From Tridacna crocea (taxonomy: Eukaryota; Mollusca; Bivalvia; Cardiida; Cardiidae): a DNA stretch of 64,000 bases. Location of the stretch: positions 61,510,192-61,574,191 of the forward strand of contig OX031061.1 in the NCBI GenBank assembly GCA_943736015.1, in the 5' to 3' direction. The translations under genes were made by a program, and so were the position numbers. Positions 31,201 to 41,507 of the stretch are shown one piece after another (position 1 is the stretch's first letter; every line of letters begins with the position of its first letter). The notes below the pieces were generated by a model, which made no database searches, was not told the origin of the DNA, and saw only the letters and a list, made by a program, of their open reading frames with translations.

Positions 31201-34200
31201 CACTCACCGTCCGTCGGCGTCCGTCGTCCGTCCGTCCGTCCGTTCACATTTTCTTGTTTACACTCTAGCATCTACAAATATCAACCAATCAGGACCAAAC
31301 TTGGTCAAGGTATATATAACCATAAGATCTCGGATGAGTTCGATTTTGGGTCTTATCGGACCAGATCATCTGGAGTTATTTGCCCTTGAATTAAAAATTG
31401 CTGTACTTCATTTTGTTTACACTCTAGCATCTACAAATATCAACTAGTCAGCACCAAACTTGGTCAAAGTATATATAACCATAGGATCTCGGATACGTTC
31501 GATTTTATCGGACCCCCAACATCAGCACCAAACTTGGTCAAAGTATATATGATTATAAGATCTCGAATGAGTTCGATTTTGGGTCTAATCGGACCAGAAC
31601 ATCTGGAGTTATTTGCCCTTGAATTAGAAAAATTGCTGTATTTCACTTTGTTTACACTCTAGCATCTACAAATATCTACCAATCAGCACCAAACTTGGTC
31701 AAAGTATATATGATCATAAGATCTCGGATGAGTTCAATTTTTGGTCTAATCGGACCAGAACATCTGGAGTTATTTGCCCTTGAATTAGAAAAATTGCTGT
31801 ATTTCACTTTGTTTACACTCTAGCATCTACAAATATCTACCAATCAGCACCAAACTTGATCAAATATATATGACCATAAGATCTCGGATGAGTTCGATCA
31901 TGGGTCTAATCTAACCAGAACGACTGAAGTTATTTGCCCTTGAATTAGAAAAATTGCTATACTGCACTTTGTTTACTCTCTAGCATCTACAATTTTTAAC
32001 CAATCAGCTGTAAACTTGGCCAAAATGTATATAACCATAAGATCTTGGATGAGTTTAATTATGGGTGTAATCGGACGCAAACAGCTGGAGTTATTTGCCC
32101 TTGAATTAGAAAATTCTTTATAATAGTTCTTAATTCAGAGCATAACTTTGTCATCTCCAGTCTGATTGACTTGAAACTTGACATTTGTGTTTGTTGCAAT
32201 AACGCAGAGTGCAATGTGAAAGATCCATAACTCTACCTTGTACTGTCTGTAAGTTATTTCCCTTTGATTGTCATTTTTACAGCATTTTCTGCTCGTCTGG
32301 AATATAACTTTGTCATCTATAGCCTGAACATCTTCAAATTTGATCTGCATGATCGTTGTATATTTATGGAGTGCAGTGCACAAGAACCATAACTCTTCCT
32401 AGCTGGAATTTTGAGTTATTTCCCCTTTGAACTTCATTTTCATAGCATTTCTTGCTTGTCCAAGGCAAAACTTTGTCATCTTAAGTAGGAATGACTTGAA
32501 ATTGGGTATGATTATTTGGTGCAATATTTGGAAGTGCAGTGCGCAAGAATTGTAACTCTAATTCGTGCTGTCGAGTTATTTCCCTTTTAATGTCATTTTT
32601 ACAGCATTTAGTGCCTGTCTGGAATATAACTTTGTCATCTCAAGTCAGAACGACTTCAAATTTGATATGCACGTTTGTTGCAGTATTACAGAGTACCGTG
32701 CGCAAGAACAATAACTCTACCTAGTGCGAACTTTATGTAATTCCACATTGATCTTCATTCTTACAGTATTTCTTGCTTGTCTGGAATGGAACTTCAAAGT
32801 CTCAAGTCAAATTGCGACAGATCGCTGCTCTTGTTTCATTATCATTTAGCCTTGAATCTTGATATTTGGTATTTATCTTTATTGTAGACCTTTGCTGCTT
32901 GGTACTCAGGTGAGCGATATAGGACCATCATGGTCCTCTTGTTCCTTTTTCCTACAGTGTTTTCTATCCTTCCCGAAACAACTTTTAATTTTTAGTCATG
33001 TTTATCTTGTTGTCGGCAAACGCTTTGAATTTGGACAAGTCTGAAATTTTGTCATTTGGTAAAGAGTTAAACCCCTTTTCATAGAGTATGAGTCATCTAT
33101 GAACAATAGATTCTATTTTAAAAAGGTAGATTATCCTTAGATATGGAGGAAGCGGTGGTTACAAACTTTTTTTCTCGTTTCCCACACTATTCTTCATGTA
33201 CTGTTGTGTTTTACTTTATATTGTGTATCAATTTACATATCTACTTTAGGTACAATGTTTACAAAGTACTGCTGCTGCATATTCCAGCAGTTGTCAATTT
33301 CTTCTTGTAGTACCATTTGATTTCTATTTTAGGCACAATGTTTTCAAAGCAGTCTACATATGATGGAAAAGAGAGTATTATGTGTTAAGAATAGCATTGA
33401 TCAAGCTCTGATTTGTCTAATCGCTCAGAATGTGATCTTGTTTATGTACAATCTGGTAACTTGTTACATGTATACATTATAAGCCATGAAATTGTAGTAT
33501 TTGACCCTTTTTCCCCACTGAAAATACGACTGCAGTCTTTGAGTTACACTTAAGGCAAAATTGAAAGTGTAATGTTTTCTGTTACAGGTGTGAAGAGACC
33601 AACTGTACCTCTCCTCCTGTCTTTCCTGTTATTCCATTTTTGATTCCAACAGTAGTATTCTTTATATACACGTTGTTGTGGTGTGGGGCTTTCAGAACTT
33701 ACTGTGGACGTTCGACTCCTGTATTCCCTCCACCTTACTTACCATCGTAAGTTATGTATTGATGTTATATACTAATGGAGAATATAGACCTATTTCCAAA
33801 GCAAAAACAGGGCAGATGCATATACCGGCACTAAAAAACAGAAAACAAAAAACAACACTTTTTTAATCTGTAGAAGTAGGAGAAATACTCACGAACTGCC
33901 ACAAAGTAGTTTCTTCATTTTCATACTAAAAAAAAAAAAACATTTAAGGGAAAGGACATAAAAAGCGATTTCTCCTCCTCACATGAAGTCATCAAATGTT
34001 GACAACCTAAGGAGGCATTTGTCTCCTGTAAGGACATGAGAAAGCCATGAGATTTTTTAAGTAATGTCTATGACTATTAGTTGTACGGTCAGGTGGCAGG
34101 GGACTTCGAAACTTTGTTCACGGCTTTGGTGAATCATGTCGCCCCGAGCCGAAGGCGAAGTGGCGGCATGATTCGCCACAGCCGTGAACAAAGTTCCAAG

Positions 34201-37200
34201 TCCCTTGCCACCTGACCGTACAACGAATTTATTATACTGCAAAATTTTACCATTCCAACGTGTGTTAAACGAATTTTACTGTTCTTTTTTTTTTTTTTTT
34301 TTTGGTTTCAAAATACCCTGACGAAGTAGAATTTCCCTTCTGAGTGCCCCATTTTAGTGAGCACTGACATCACTGGGAACGGACGTCACCGAAACCTTTG
34401 AAAAACGTGCAGTTTGGTGCACAATCTGGATGTGACTCTTGATTGAAGCGGCCATTTTTGGTGTTGTGTTGAAAGTGTAGTTATTAATACGGGGCTCCCG
34501 ACAGGGAAACTGCTTTTACGTTGGATTTGCCAGTGTACATGATATACTAATATATGCTGGGGGCATATTATCCAATCAGATCACGAGAAATTTCTTTTCA
34601 GTACAATGATATATGTTTTATACAGTCTCTGGTCATGGTTTCATATATGCCACGCCCTTGAGAAAGGGGGTATACTGCATATTCGTGACTAATTATACCA
34701 GGCAAGTCATGACATGATTATGGATCTGTAAAAATTGTTTTGTTTCGTAATCGACAGGATCATGAGGTAAAATAGTCCTTTGATAGGCAGAAAATTTAAC
34801 TATAGTAAAAGGTCTTGAACCAGGTCTGCCTGCACGGACTGAGGAGGCTGACACAGTGACTTGACACTTTTTGGAGGTGCAGCGAGCCCTCAATTCACTT
34901 GTCGAGAATAAAAGCTTCTGAAGATGAAATTCGGATTTGTTTTAATTTGTGGGATCCCTATTTGATATTGTAAAGGTATTGTTGGTTTCCAGCATCTGCC
35001 CTTTGCTACAGCGTTTTCATCAGTCTACTTTCGTAGGATCGTTAAAAAACACGGAATTTTTGTTTACTGCTATTCTTTTAAAAACTTTCAGGACAAAAGA
35101 AACAAATATTTCACAAGAGCCACCTTTTAAGATTGTGTTACCAAGATATTTCCCTCACACTCTGGAGTAAGTAATCAATTTGAAAGAGCATTCATATCCC
35201 AGCCTGAAGCTTAAGCACTGCTACAGTGGACAATGTAGGTCAAGATCAGACAACATTTTGTGCAGTCTAGGCTCGTATTCACCAATTATTCTTAAGAACG
35301 TTCTTAATCTTTTTCTCCAGAGTTTTCTACATTTGTAAGTAACGCAACTTCTGATTGGCTAAGCCATTCGGTTTATGTTACTTACAAATTTTGAAAATCT
35401 TGGACACTAAGACTTTAGATGAATATCCTCAAGAATGGTTGGTGAAAACAGGCCCTGGCCTTAAATCTACACTTTCCACTACGTAAAAAAAAATTTTGAA
35501 AAGCAATATCTTGTCACAGACCCAGTTGCATAGCTACCAGTACGCAAATACGTGATTGAAATCATTGATTCCTGAATTAAAATCTGCTAGTCAAGAATCT
35601 GTTCTTTGATACATGCTTCAGAAAATGCGGATCTCCAGTACTTAAATAAAGCACCTCAGATAATCCTTAGAACGTCAAGAGTACACCAGAATACATGATT
35701 GTTTTCAGCTGTTTTTTAAATGACCACCATCCAGATCTCTTCTTCCCCATGCAAAGAGGACTGTCTACGCCCCTGAGACTGCAGTGCATTTTCAATTTAT
35801 TAGGTTCTCTAGGGGGAACGAGATAATGTTTCATAGATATGTCACATGGTTATCTTTGGCGACAAGATTATTTTCCAATGGAAACACATTTCATGGAGTG
35901 TCTCGCATTCCTTAGATGATTATCTTGTGGCCACAACATAATTTTTCAATGAAAAAAAAATATGTCATGGAGAGTCTCATTTTCATTTTCCCTGGATGAT
36001 TACCTTGTGGCCAAAACAGTATTTTCTGATGAAAACATATGTCATCCAGTGTCTTATTTATCTTGCAAAAAGGACATATTTTCCAATGAAAACATATCTC
36101 ATGGCGCAACTCATTTTCCTTGGATGATCACGAGTATCTTGAGGTCACAAACTCATATCTGGAGGACGCAAGTCGTTGCCATGATACACTAACGTGTGCC
36201 CCCAGAAGATTATTGCCATTTCATGCATGCCCCGTTCTACATTTATATGAGCCATGCACTATGAAAAGGGGGTTTAATGCATCTGTGAAAAGTATCGACT
36301 CAGGTCAGCCTGTGCAAATCGCACAGGCTGACCCGGGCCGAAACTTTTCGCTATTGATCAATTTTCAATATGACATAGCCCTGACCAGTTTACCTTCTGA
36401 TTCAATCAGTCATTGGACAAAATTGATTTTTATGGTTCCATGATTACGTTATGTCTTGCTTGGTATAATGCATCATGGAGATGCATTAAGCTCCCTTTTG
36501 CCAGAGTTTGGCTTATATTTATATCCCATGTATCTTAACCCTTTACTTACTGAAAAATCTTAGACTGGTCCAAATTGAAAGCATTCGCAAACGACAAATA
36601 AAATGTTGCTCATATAATGGAATTTATCTCTCGTAGGTAAGAGAACACTGGGTAAAAAGGTGGAAATGCAGGTCATCAGCAAATTCTCCTTTGCCCACAA
36701 TGTCTTCTAAAGTCTTTTTCATCAGGGTCATTAAAACTCAAGATTGTGTAGCTAAGAATTCAGGTGTATTTATTGATCTAAGGATTAAAATGAAATCAAG
36801 TACTAATTTTGTTTCCAGCACTATGTGAAGAAGTTTTTTTTTCTTTTTTCAGGATCAAAACGACTTTCACAGAAGTGGAACTTGAAAACTTAATGTAGGT
36901 GTTGTTATGTGACTGTGTTATCTCATATTATTAAGTGTGGTACAAATTAGTCTTTCAGCAAATGTAAACCATTTGCTCTCAGTGTTCATTTACTGTTTTT
37001 TAAACATATTTATTTTACATCGATTGAGAAACAAATTCCTACCATTTATAATAATCTTTCTCGGTTCTGTTTCCTGGGAAATATACCAGTTCTAGCGCCG
37101 AATGTGTTGGCCAATGAACCAGTTATCGCGCCGAATGTGTTGGCCAATGAACTTGATCAACACGAAACCTGATGTACATGTCCTTTTTTTTAATCACTGT

Positions 37201-38186
37201 TTTTTTTTTATATGTATTGTGATTTTTCTGTTTCTTCTCATGTTCTTTTAACCTTTCTACATTCATATTCAGTGTTGTTATATCTATAACTTCGAAGGGT
37301 AGATTTTTATAAAAGGTTATGAGTAACTCATTGATGGAAACACAATCATTGTATAAAAACAAATAACATTTCTTTTACGTTTTCTTTAAGGGAAGAGGCA
37401 CAACTTGAAACAATAGTTGAAGAGGAAGTTGAAGCTATACAGGCAGAAGAAATTGCAACCCAAGCTATTGCAGCACAAGAAGTTGAAGTCCAAGAGCTTT
37501 CATTTTATGCCGACGAGATACCAGTCCAGGTAGAAAAAGTTCCAGTCCAAATGGAGAGAGTAGCAGTACAAGCACAAGAAACTTCCCTCGTTCCTATTGA
37601 AAGACAAAAGTATGCAGTACAAGTACAGGCAGTCCCTGTTCACATGCAACAAGTTCCAATTCAACTGGAGAAAGTAGCAGTCCAAGCACGAGAGACTTCC
37701 CTGGTTCCTGTTGAGGTACAAAAAGATGCAATTCAAATACAGGAAGTCCCTGTTCTCATGCAAGGAGGTCCAGTCCAAATAGATTGGGCTAAATTCCACA
37801 GAAAACCTATCCGAATACAAAAGGTCGCCGGTTACATGCAACAAGTCCCTCTCGGTGTGCAAGAATTTCCAGTACAGATGGAACGAGTTGCTGTCAGTGG
37901 AAGAGAGTCTTCCATGCTTCTGCCTATACAAGTCCAAGGACCAGCAGTACAAGATGTCTCAGTTCCCATGCAAAGAGTTCCTCTACAAATGGAACAGAAG
38001 GCCATCTATGCACAAGGGGCTCTCGTGGCCCTACAAAAAGTTCCTATTCAAGGCAAAAGGACGGCAAGCCAACACGCCCCAATGACCATTCAAAATTTTC
38101 CTGTTCGGGTTCAAAGGGCTGCTGTCCACCCAGAGGAGGATCCCATCTATCTTGAAGGAGATTCAGTGCAGGTCCACCCCTTGTAA
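28171..38186 (+). CDS. Novel single-pass membrane protein with heptad-repeat tail (complete gene, seven exons; overview)
   Basis: Exons 28171-28232, 28454-28641, 29607-29700, 33588-33746, 35092-35166, 36853-36894 and 37391-38186 join with matching phases (2,1,2,2,2,2) into 1416 nt, encoding 471 residues. Seen: signal peptide (MKVLVGVSLFFLLTVRA); ectodomain with Cys 37, 90, 99, 105, 114, 116 and 121 and sequons at Asn 29, 64, 87 and 120; transmembrane helix about 126-150; PPPY at 162-165; and an acidic then Val/Pro/Gln heptad-rich cytoplasmic tail from about 208. The closing C-x-C-x4-C before the membrane recalls three-finger (Ly6) domains, but the spacing is atypical and I do not claim membership. 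PPxY motifs bind WW domains (NEDD4-type ligases, YAP), so the tail may recruit one; this is inference. I recognise no family. AATAAA follows at 38282. Confidence 0.82.
28454..28641 (+). CDS. Exon 2: N-terminal ectodomain
   Basis: 188 nt, acceptor TTTTGCTAG, donor GTAAGT. Encodes SKRVSANNATAIVDVC to VVPGRNP with one cysteine and two sequons (NAT, NDT). This is the only frame open across the exon. Confidence 0.82.
28653..28760. mobile_element. MITE fragment with CCCGTATTCAC end
   Basis: Begins GGCCCGTATTCACAGACC, the same end as 35269-35457, but the other end is lost. It lies immediately after the exon 2 donor. Confidence 0.55.
29077..29212. repeat. 136-bp near-perfect inverted repeat
   Basis: Arms of about 60 bp (from GGTTTGGTTACAAGCATTTG inward to CTTCTTCATGGCC, and its complement) around a ~10-bp CGGCCGGGTT loop. 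It lies in intron 2 of the membrane-protein gene directly before a tRNA-like stretch. Confidence 0.9.
29213..29275 (+). repeat. tRNA-like (SINE-type) head fragment
   Basis: AGTGGTTAGTAT resembles an A box and GGGTTCGATACTCGG a B box, spaced about 28 nt apart as in tRNAs of the Glu/Asp type. There is no clover-leaf closure, so this is read as a tRNA-derived SINE fragment. Confidence 0.45.
29607..29700 (+). CDS. Exon 3: cysteine cluster
   Basis: 94 nt, acceptor TTCATTACAG, donor GTAAGT. Encodes IPMNTSCFWYKYLNSC and LEMDLCVQRGNQILC, with four of the seven ectodomain cysteines. It is required to bring exons 2 (ends phase 1) and 4 (starts phase 2) into one frame, which strongly supports it. Confidence 0.85.
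29895..30895. repeat. ~1-kb inverted repeat element
   Basis: The left arm includes TGGGGCC-type sequence (29838), ATCTTGGATGACGT, AACAACACAGCAGTGACC and GACCAAATTTTTCG. The right arm carries their complements (GGTCACTGCTGTGTTGT, TCATCCAAGATGGC, ATAATGGCCCCATTACTA near 30850-30875). The core carries two direct repeats of a CATTGTCC(A/G)TACTTC motif (30083 and 30202). Probably an old fold-back DNA transposon. Confidence 0.6.
31066..33068 (-). mobile_element. Fold-back MITE split by a 1.8-kb insertion
   Basis: Left half 31066-31154 runs from CCTTTACCACTCAGTCCCG to the palindrome centre (ATGCTGGTGACCAGCA). Right half 32941-33068 resumes with CCTTTTTCCTACAGTG and ends TTTGGTAAAGAGTTAA. The interruption lies within the second arm of the central palindrome. 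Confidence 0.85.
31155..32940 (+). mobile_element. Mollusc repeat element with two different internal tandem arrays
   Basis: The head is AGCTCACCTGAGCACGAAG followed by a (CCGT)n-rich stretch; the tail is ACTCAGGTGAGCGATATAGG. Array 1 (about 31250-32120) has about five ~160-bp units with ACACTCTAGCATCTAC and AGATCTCGGATGAGTTCG. Array 2 (about 32125-32830) has about four ~160-bp units with AACTTTGTCATCTCAAGTC. One array-1 unit is partial (about 31510). No coding capacity. The head/tail pair is a common bivalve repeat. Confidence 0.85.
33588..33746 (+). CDS. Exon 4: last ectodomain cysteines, transmembrane helix, PPPY
   Basis: 159 nt, acceptor TGTTACAG, donor GTAAGT. It reads CEETNCTSPP, a hydrophobic run from VFPVIPFLIP to LLWCGAF, then RTYCGRSTPVFPPPYLPS. 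The membrane helix is about 25 residues and is followed by Arg, giving a type I orientation. CGAFRTYC places two cysteines near the inner membrane face that could be palmitoylated. Confidence 0.86.
34079..34610. mobile_element. Composite MITE with hairpin end, copy 2
   Basis: The 143-bp left hairpin (34079-34221) is almost fully palindromic from TTGTACGGTCAGGTGGCAGG to its complement. The right part runs from TTATACTGCAAAATTT to AGAAATTTCTTTTCAGTA. Same arrangement as at 26272-26781. In intron 4 of the membrane-protein gene. Confidence 0.82.
35092..35166 (+). CDS. Exon 5: juxtamembrane cytoplasmic segment
   Basis: 75 nt between ACTTTCAG and GTAAGT, encoding TKETNISQEPPFKIVLPRYF and PHTLE. 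Phase 2 on both sides matches exons 4 and 6. No domain. Confidence 0.8.
35269..35457. mobile_element. ~190-bp MITE
   Basis: Ends GGCTCGTATTCACCAATTATTC and, inverted, GAATGGTTGGTGAAAACAGG. Internal inverted segments (TTACTTACAAAT and ATTTGTAAGTAA) give a stem. Non-coding. Confidence 0.8.
35855..36150. repeat. Minisatellite, ~4 units of about 70 bp
   Basis: Units share TTTTCCAATGAAAACATATC, CATGGAGTGTCTCATTTTCC and TTGGATGATTATCTTGTGGCC. Unit length varies because of small indels. Lies in intron 5 of the membrane-protein gene. Confidence 0.8.
36536..36762 (+). mobile_element. Fold-back MITE (diverged core)
   Basis: Starts AACCCTTTACTTACTG and carries GACTGGTCCAAATTGAAAGC. The core palindrome is mutated (GAACACTGGGTAAAAAGG with TTGCCCACAATGTC). 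The end is near AAGATTGTGTAGC. It lies about 90 nt before exon 6. Confidence 0.75.
36853..36894 (+). CDS. Exon 6: 42-nt cytoplasmic microexon-like exon
   Basis: Acceptor TTTTTTCAG, donor GTAGGT; encodes IKTTFTEVELENL. Phase 2 on both sides. Being 42 nt, it could be skipped without changing frame. Confidence 0.75.
37391..38186 (+). CDS. Exon 7: Val/Pro/Gln heptad-repeat cytoplasmic tail
   Basis: The last exon encodes about 264 residues. An acidic start (MEEAQLETIVEEEVEAIQAE) is followed by some twenty degenerate heptads of pattern [VIF]-[PA]-[VIL]-[QH]-x-[EQ]-[KRQ], such as VPVQVEK, VPVQMER, VPIQLEK, FPVQMER and VPLQMEQ. A larger ~38-residue repeat (VAVQAxETSLVPxExQK) occurs at least twice. 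Regular prolines and beta-branched residues argue against a coiled coil and favour an extended or beta-rich structure. The DNA has a 21-bp period, so the tail may have grown by minisatellite expansion. TAA stop at 38184-38186. The acceptor is TTTCTTTAAG. Confidence 0.87.
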
Positions 38187-38281
38187 GAGTACGGTTTAAT
38201 TCTTTTTGTAATCATTTTTTCCAAATCTAACTTGATTGTTTATACATTTATACGACGTGCTGAAAATGAAAAAAAAAGGGT

Positions 38282-38287
38282 AATAAA
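38282..38287 (+). terminator. Polyadenylation signal of the membrane-protein gene
   Basis: AATAAA 96 nt after the stop codon in AT-rich sequence. Confidence 0.6.
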
Positions 38288-39230
38288 GAATGATTGGAAC
38301 CTTCAGACCACTGATCAGATTGAATGGACATAGTCAAAAAACAAATAACGAAACGACTGCAAGATCTTACAAAAACATCCAATAGAACTTTTGGATTCAA
38401 GATCAGATTACAAGTTCTATACATTCAGACCTTGATATACCTTGTCTGAGAAAGATGCTTAATTTTTGCTCTTGATCTTTATAAAAGCAAAACATGTTTT
38501 ACCAGACTCAGGGAATGAGATTTTTAAAATATGGGGTGGCGGGTGCTGGTGACCAGCATTTATCAATACTGATCTCATTCCTTTGTGGAAGATGGACCAT
38601 CTCCAGTGTCAACCCTCCACCCCTCCCTTACTCTGCATTATTTGATATTTTTGTTTATATCAATTGTCATGAACGGTAAGGGAACATAATAATCCATTTG
38701 TTTTCAGATCGAGCATTGTTGGATCTGCAGAAAGGTTTTTAAAACAATGCGACATTCCTCGTATTATGTACAGTTATATACTGTCGCTACTTTATTTTTT
38801 AATCCATCTTTGCAGGCAGATGTACATTTTTAGTATTAGTTGAGATATTTTTTAAGGTTTTGGTGAAACGAAATCTGATTGTATAGCACTTTTAAAATAT
38901 TCTGTCTAATCGTTGTTTCAGTGTGTTGCAAGAACCCATTGAAGTTAGTGAACAGCCTAGCCTCCGATCCCATAACTGAATACAGTGATTGACTCGTTGA
39001 CAATTGACAGGCTATTGAAAAAATGTGGAAAAAGGAACAAAAACTACTTTTGACCAGCAATTGCTTCTTTTTCAGATGATATTGACTATACTTTTTAAAA
39101 GTTTTTATGCTCTTTTAAAAGGGCGTTTATTTCATTCTGCAAAAAAAATGTATAGACCCAGGTTAGCCTGCGCAATCCACTCAGGTTGACCTAGGTCGAT
39201 ACTTTTTACTATTGGTCAATTTTCTATACT

Positions 39231-39459
39231 TTAACCCTTTACCCCATAAGGCATTTCTATGGTATCTCTAATTGATCCTAAATAACAGCAAGGATGAAGC
39301 CGTTTCTTATGTGTATAGGACACCTTTTCATAGCATAGAAAACATTGTGACAAAAGGTGAAATTGCTCGTTACGAGCAATTTCACCTTTTGCCACAATGT
39401 TTTCCAAACGCTCCTACAAGCAATGCGTAGAAACGAGTATCTATGGAGTAAAGGGTTAA
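39231..39459 (+). mobile_element. Fold-back MITE, subfamily 2, copy 1
   Basis: Ends TAACCCTTTACCCCATAAGG and GGAGTAAAGGGTTAA. The centre is a ~62-bp near-perfect palindrome built on GAAATTGCTCG/TTA/CGAGCAATTTC. Arms outside the core differ from subfamily 1. Confidence 0.88.
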
Positions 39460-40112
39460 AAGTGCAGACTATCACGTGATTCATTTGACAGTGTAATGAA
39501 ATGGATTTAATAAATCCATAATAATATACTGAGTACATTTAAAAACGCATACCTTGGTTTTGAATTAATGTCTCAGACAAAAATGATTCCACGACAATGA
39601 AAAATCACCATATCAAATGTCCATATTTAACAATCCAGTGCCCAAATTTCATAAATATTTCATAAATATCAAATGAATAATTCGTCTCAAATCAAATGCC
39701 TGAGCTTGTGTGTTCAAAAATTTAAAGTTAATATTGAGTGTGACCACCGCAAAATTCATGAGATTCTTTAAGTGTACATGTATGTGGTACTTATCTTATG
39801 TAAATTCATCAATATCAAAATAAGATCAAACTTCCGCAATGCACTGATCGTAGAGTTGAACAATATTCCACAGAGGTGTATAGTAGCTCAGGACTGGTCT
39901 ATATACGTCGGCAAAGTCTACATTCAATTGACTTTTGCGGTTGTAATACTGTTAACTTTGTGAATTTCAATTTTTGACCACAAAAATACGAGCTTTGAAT
40001 TTGAGGTAGATTATTTATTACATTTCCATGAAATTTTGGGCACTGAGCCATTAAATATGGCCGTTTGGCATGGTGAATTTTCGTTGTCATGGAATTGTTA
40101 TTGTCCAAGGTA

Positions 40113-40346
40113 TTAACACTTTACCAAACAACAAAACTTTAGACTAGATCAAATTGAAAACGCATTCGCAGACGGCAATTCTAATGTGGCTCAAATGATG
40201 GAATATGTCTTCAAACGGATAGAAAACATTGTGGGAAAAGGAGAAAATGCTGGTCACCAGCATTTTCTCCTTTTCCCACAATGTTTTCAAAAGAGGTTTC
40301 TGTCTCAGGGTTGTTAAAAGTCGGGATTGTGTAGTAAAGGGTTGAT
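40113..40346 (+). mobile_element. Fold-back MITE, subfamily 1
   Basis: Runs from TTAACACTTTACCAAACAAC to GTAGTAAAGGGTTGA, with a perfect core palindrome around GCTGGTCACCAGC (about 40232-40293). Confidence 0.9.
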
Positions 40347-41280
40347 TTAAAACCAAGGTGTGCGTTTTTAAATGTACTCAGTATGATAATTTGCTTGCTA
40401 CAAAGCCTCACAGGTATACGCATTTTAAAGCTCCTTTTGACACAGCACAGCTCATATCTATGTCAATTTTCTATACATTAAAAGTGCAGACTATCTTATG
40501 ATTCATTTGACAGTTTAATGAAATGGATTTAATAAATCCGTAATATAAAACACATTTAAAACGCATACCTTGGTTTTGAAATTAATGTCTCAGACAAAAA
40601 TGAATCCATGACGATGAAAAATCACCATATCAAATGTCCATCCAGTGCCCAAAATTTCATAGTAGTTTTTTTATCTTATCTTGATTTACACCATCTTTGC
40701 AAGTAGCTGAAGTTGGCAGGGCATTCAGATGGTAAATATTGCATTATTTGAATGTTTTTTCGTCAAATGAGCGTGATGTTCATACATTCAAATTAGGTTA
40801 TTGTAGAATCTATTGTTTAAACATATTTTATTGTCAATATTTACAAATTCTTACATAGAATACATTTATGCATACAAAATGAATAAGACAAAAGGGTTTG
40901 GCCACAAGTTCTCGCAACTTAGATTCGGCCATCGCCTTATTGAACTTACATGGTATAGCAGTCTTCAAGAGAGTAAAAAGACGAGAATATCCTAAATATA
41001 AGTTTTTTCACAGAGTCTGATTGAAGACAGTTTTGTTCCAGGTATGGAAACTTAATTTAAATGACAATAAGGAAACTGCATGACATATCGGGAATATGAA
41101 TAGTAACATTTTTAAATAATGTAGAATCTATATAGCTGTTACCTTTTAGTAATAAAGTTTCACGACATACTCGTATCTCCCATATTTTTCTTTTTTCTTT
41201 TACTGCTGATGCTCTTTGTTTGGGACCAGATGCAACACAATTCATAATGCTCCTACTTTCTACGAGACTTATTCTTTTTT

Positions 41281-41507
41281 TATCCTTTAACTAACAATCC
41301 CGAGTTTTAACAAACTTTAGAATGCCGTTGGAAATATCGGTAGTAGAGGAAAAGATGCTGGTGGCCAGCATTTTGTTCTTTTCTCACAAGGCTTTCAATT
41401 ATTCCAAAACAAATTTTAACTTTTCAGCCACATTTATTTTTAGGGTCTGTAAAATTTATGCTTTCATTTTTGACAAGTCTAAGATATAAGCATTTGGTTA
41501 AGAGTGA
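41281..41507 (-). mobile_element. Diverged fold-back MITE, subfamily 1
   Basis: Reverse orientation, from CCTTTAACTAACAATCCCG to AAGCATTTGGTTAAGAG. The core is around GCTGGTGGCCAGC but with eroded arms. Confidence 0.75.

Larger units (their letters stand above)
29701..33587 (+). other. Intron 3 of the membrane-protein gene
   Basis: 3.9 kb with no further exon needed by phase. Two stretches (29895-30060 and 30615-30790) hold inverted, diverged copies of a sequence with ATCTTGGATGAC and AACACAGCAGTGACCTTTTT, about 0.6 kb apart. Then follows a MITE interrupted by a 1.8-kb repeat (31066-33068). Confidence 0.6.

Noticed and set aside
31138-31447. Overlapping 83- and 84-codon frames
   Set aside because: They lie in the CCGT-rich head and first array unit of a repeat element and have no coding features.
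33588-33746. Direct splice of exon 2 to exon 4 in the membrane-protein gene
   Set aside because: Phases differ (1 to 2) and the result stops after about 18 codons; the exon at 29607-29700 repairs the phase and adds cysteines.
37500-37952. 150-codon minus-strand open frame rich in Leu, Tyr and Asn
   Set aside because: It is the antisense shadow of the 21-bp-period heptad repeat in exon 7 of the membrane-protein gene.
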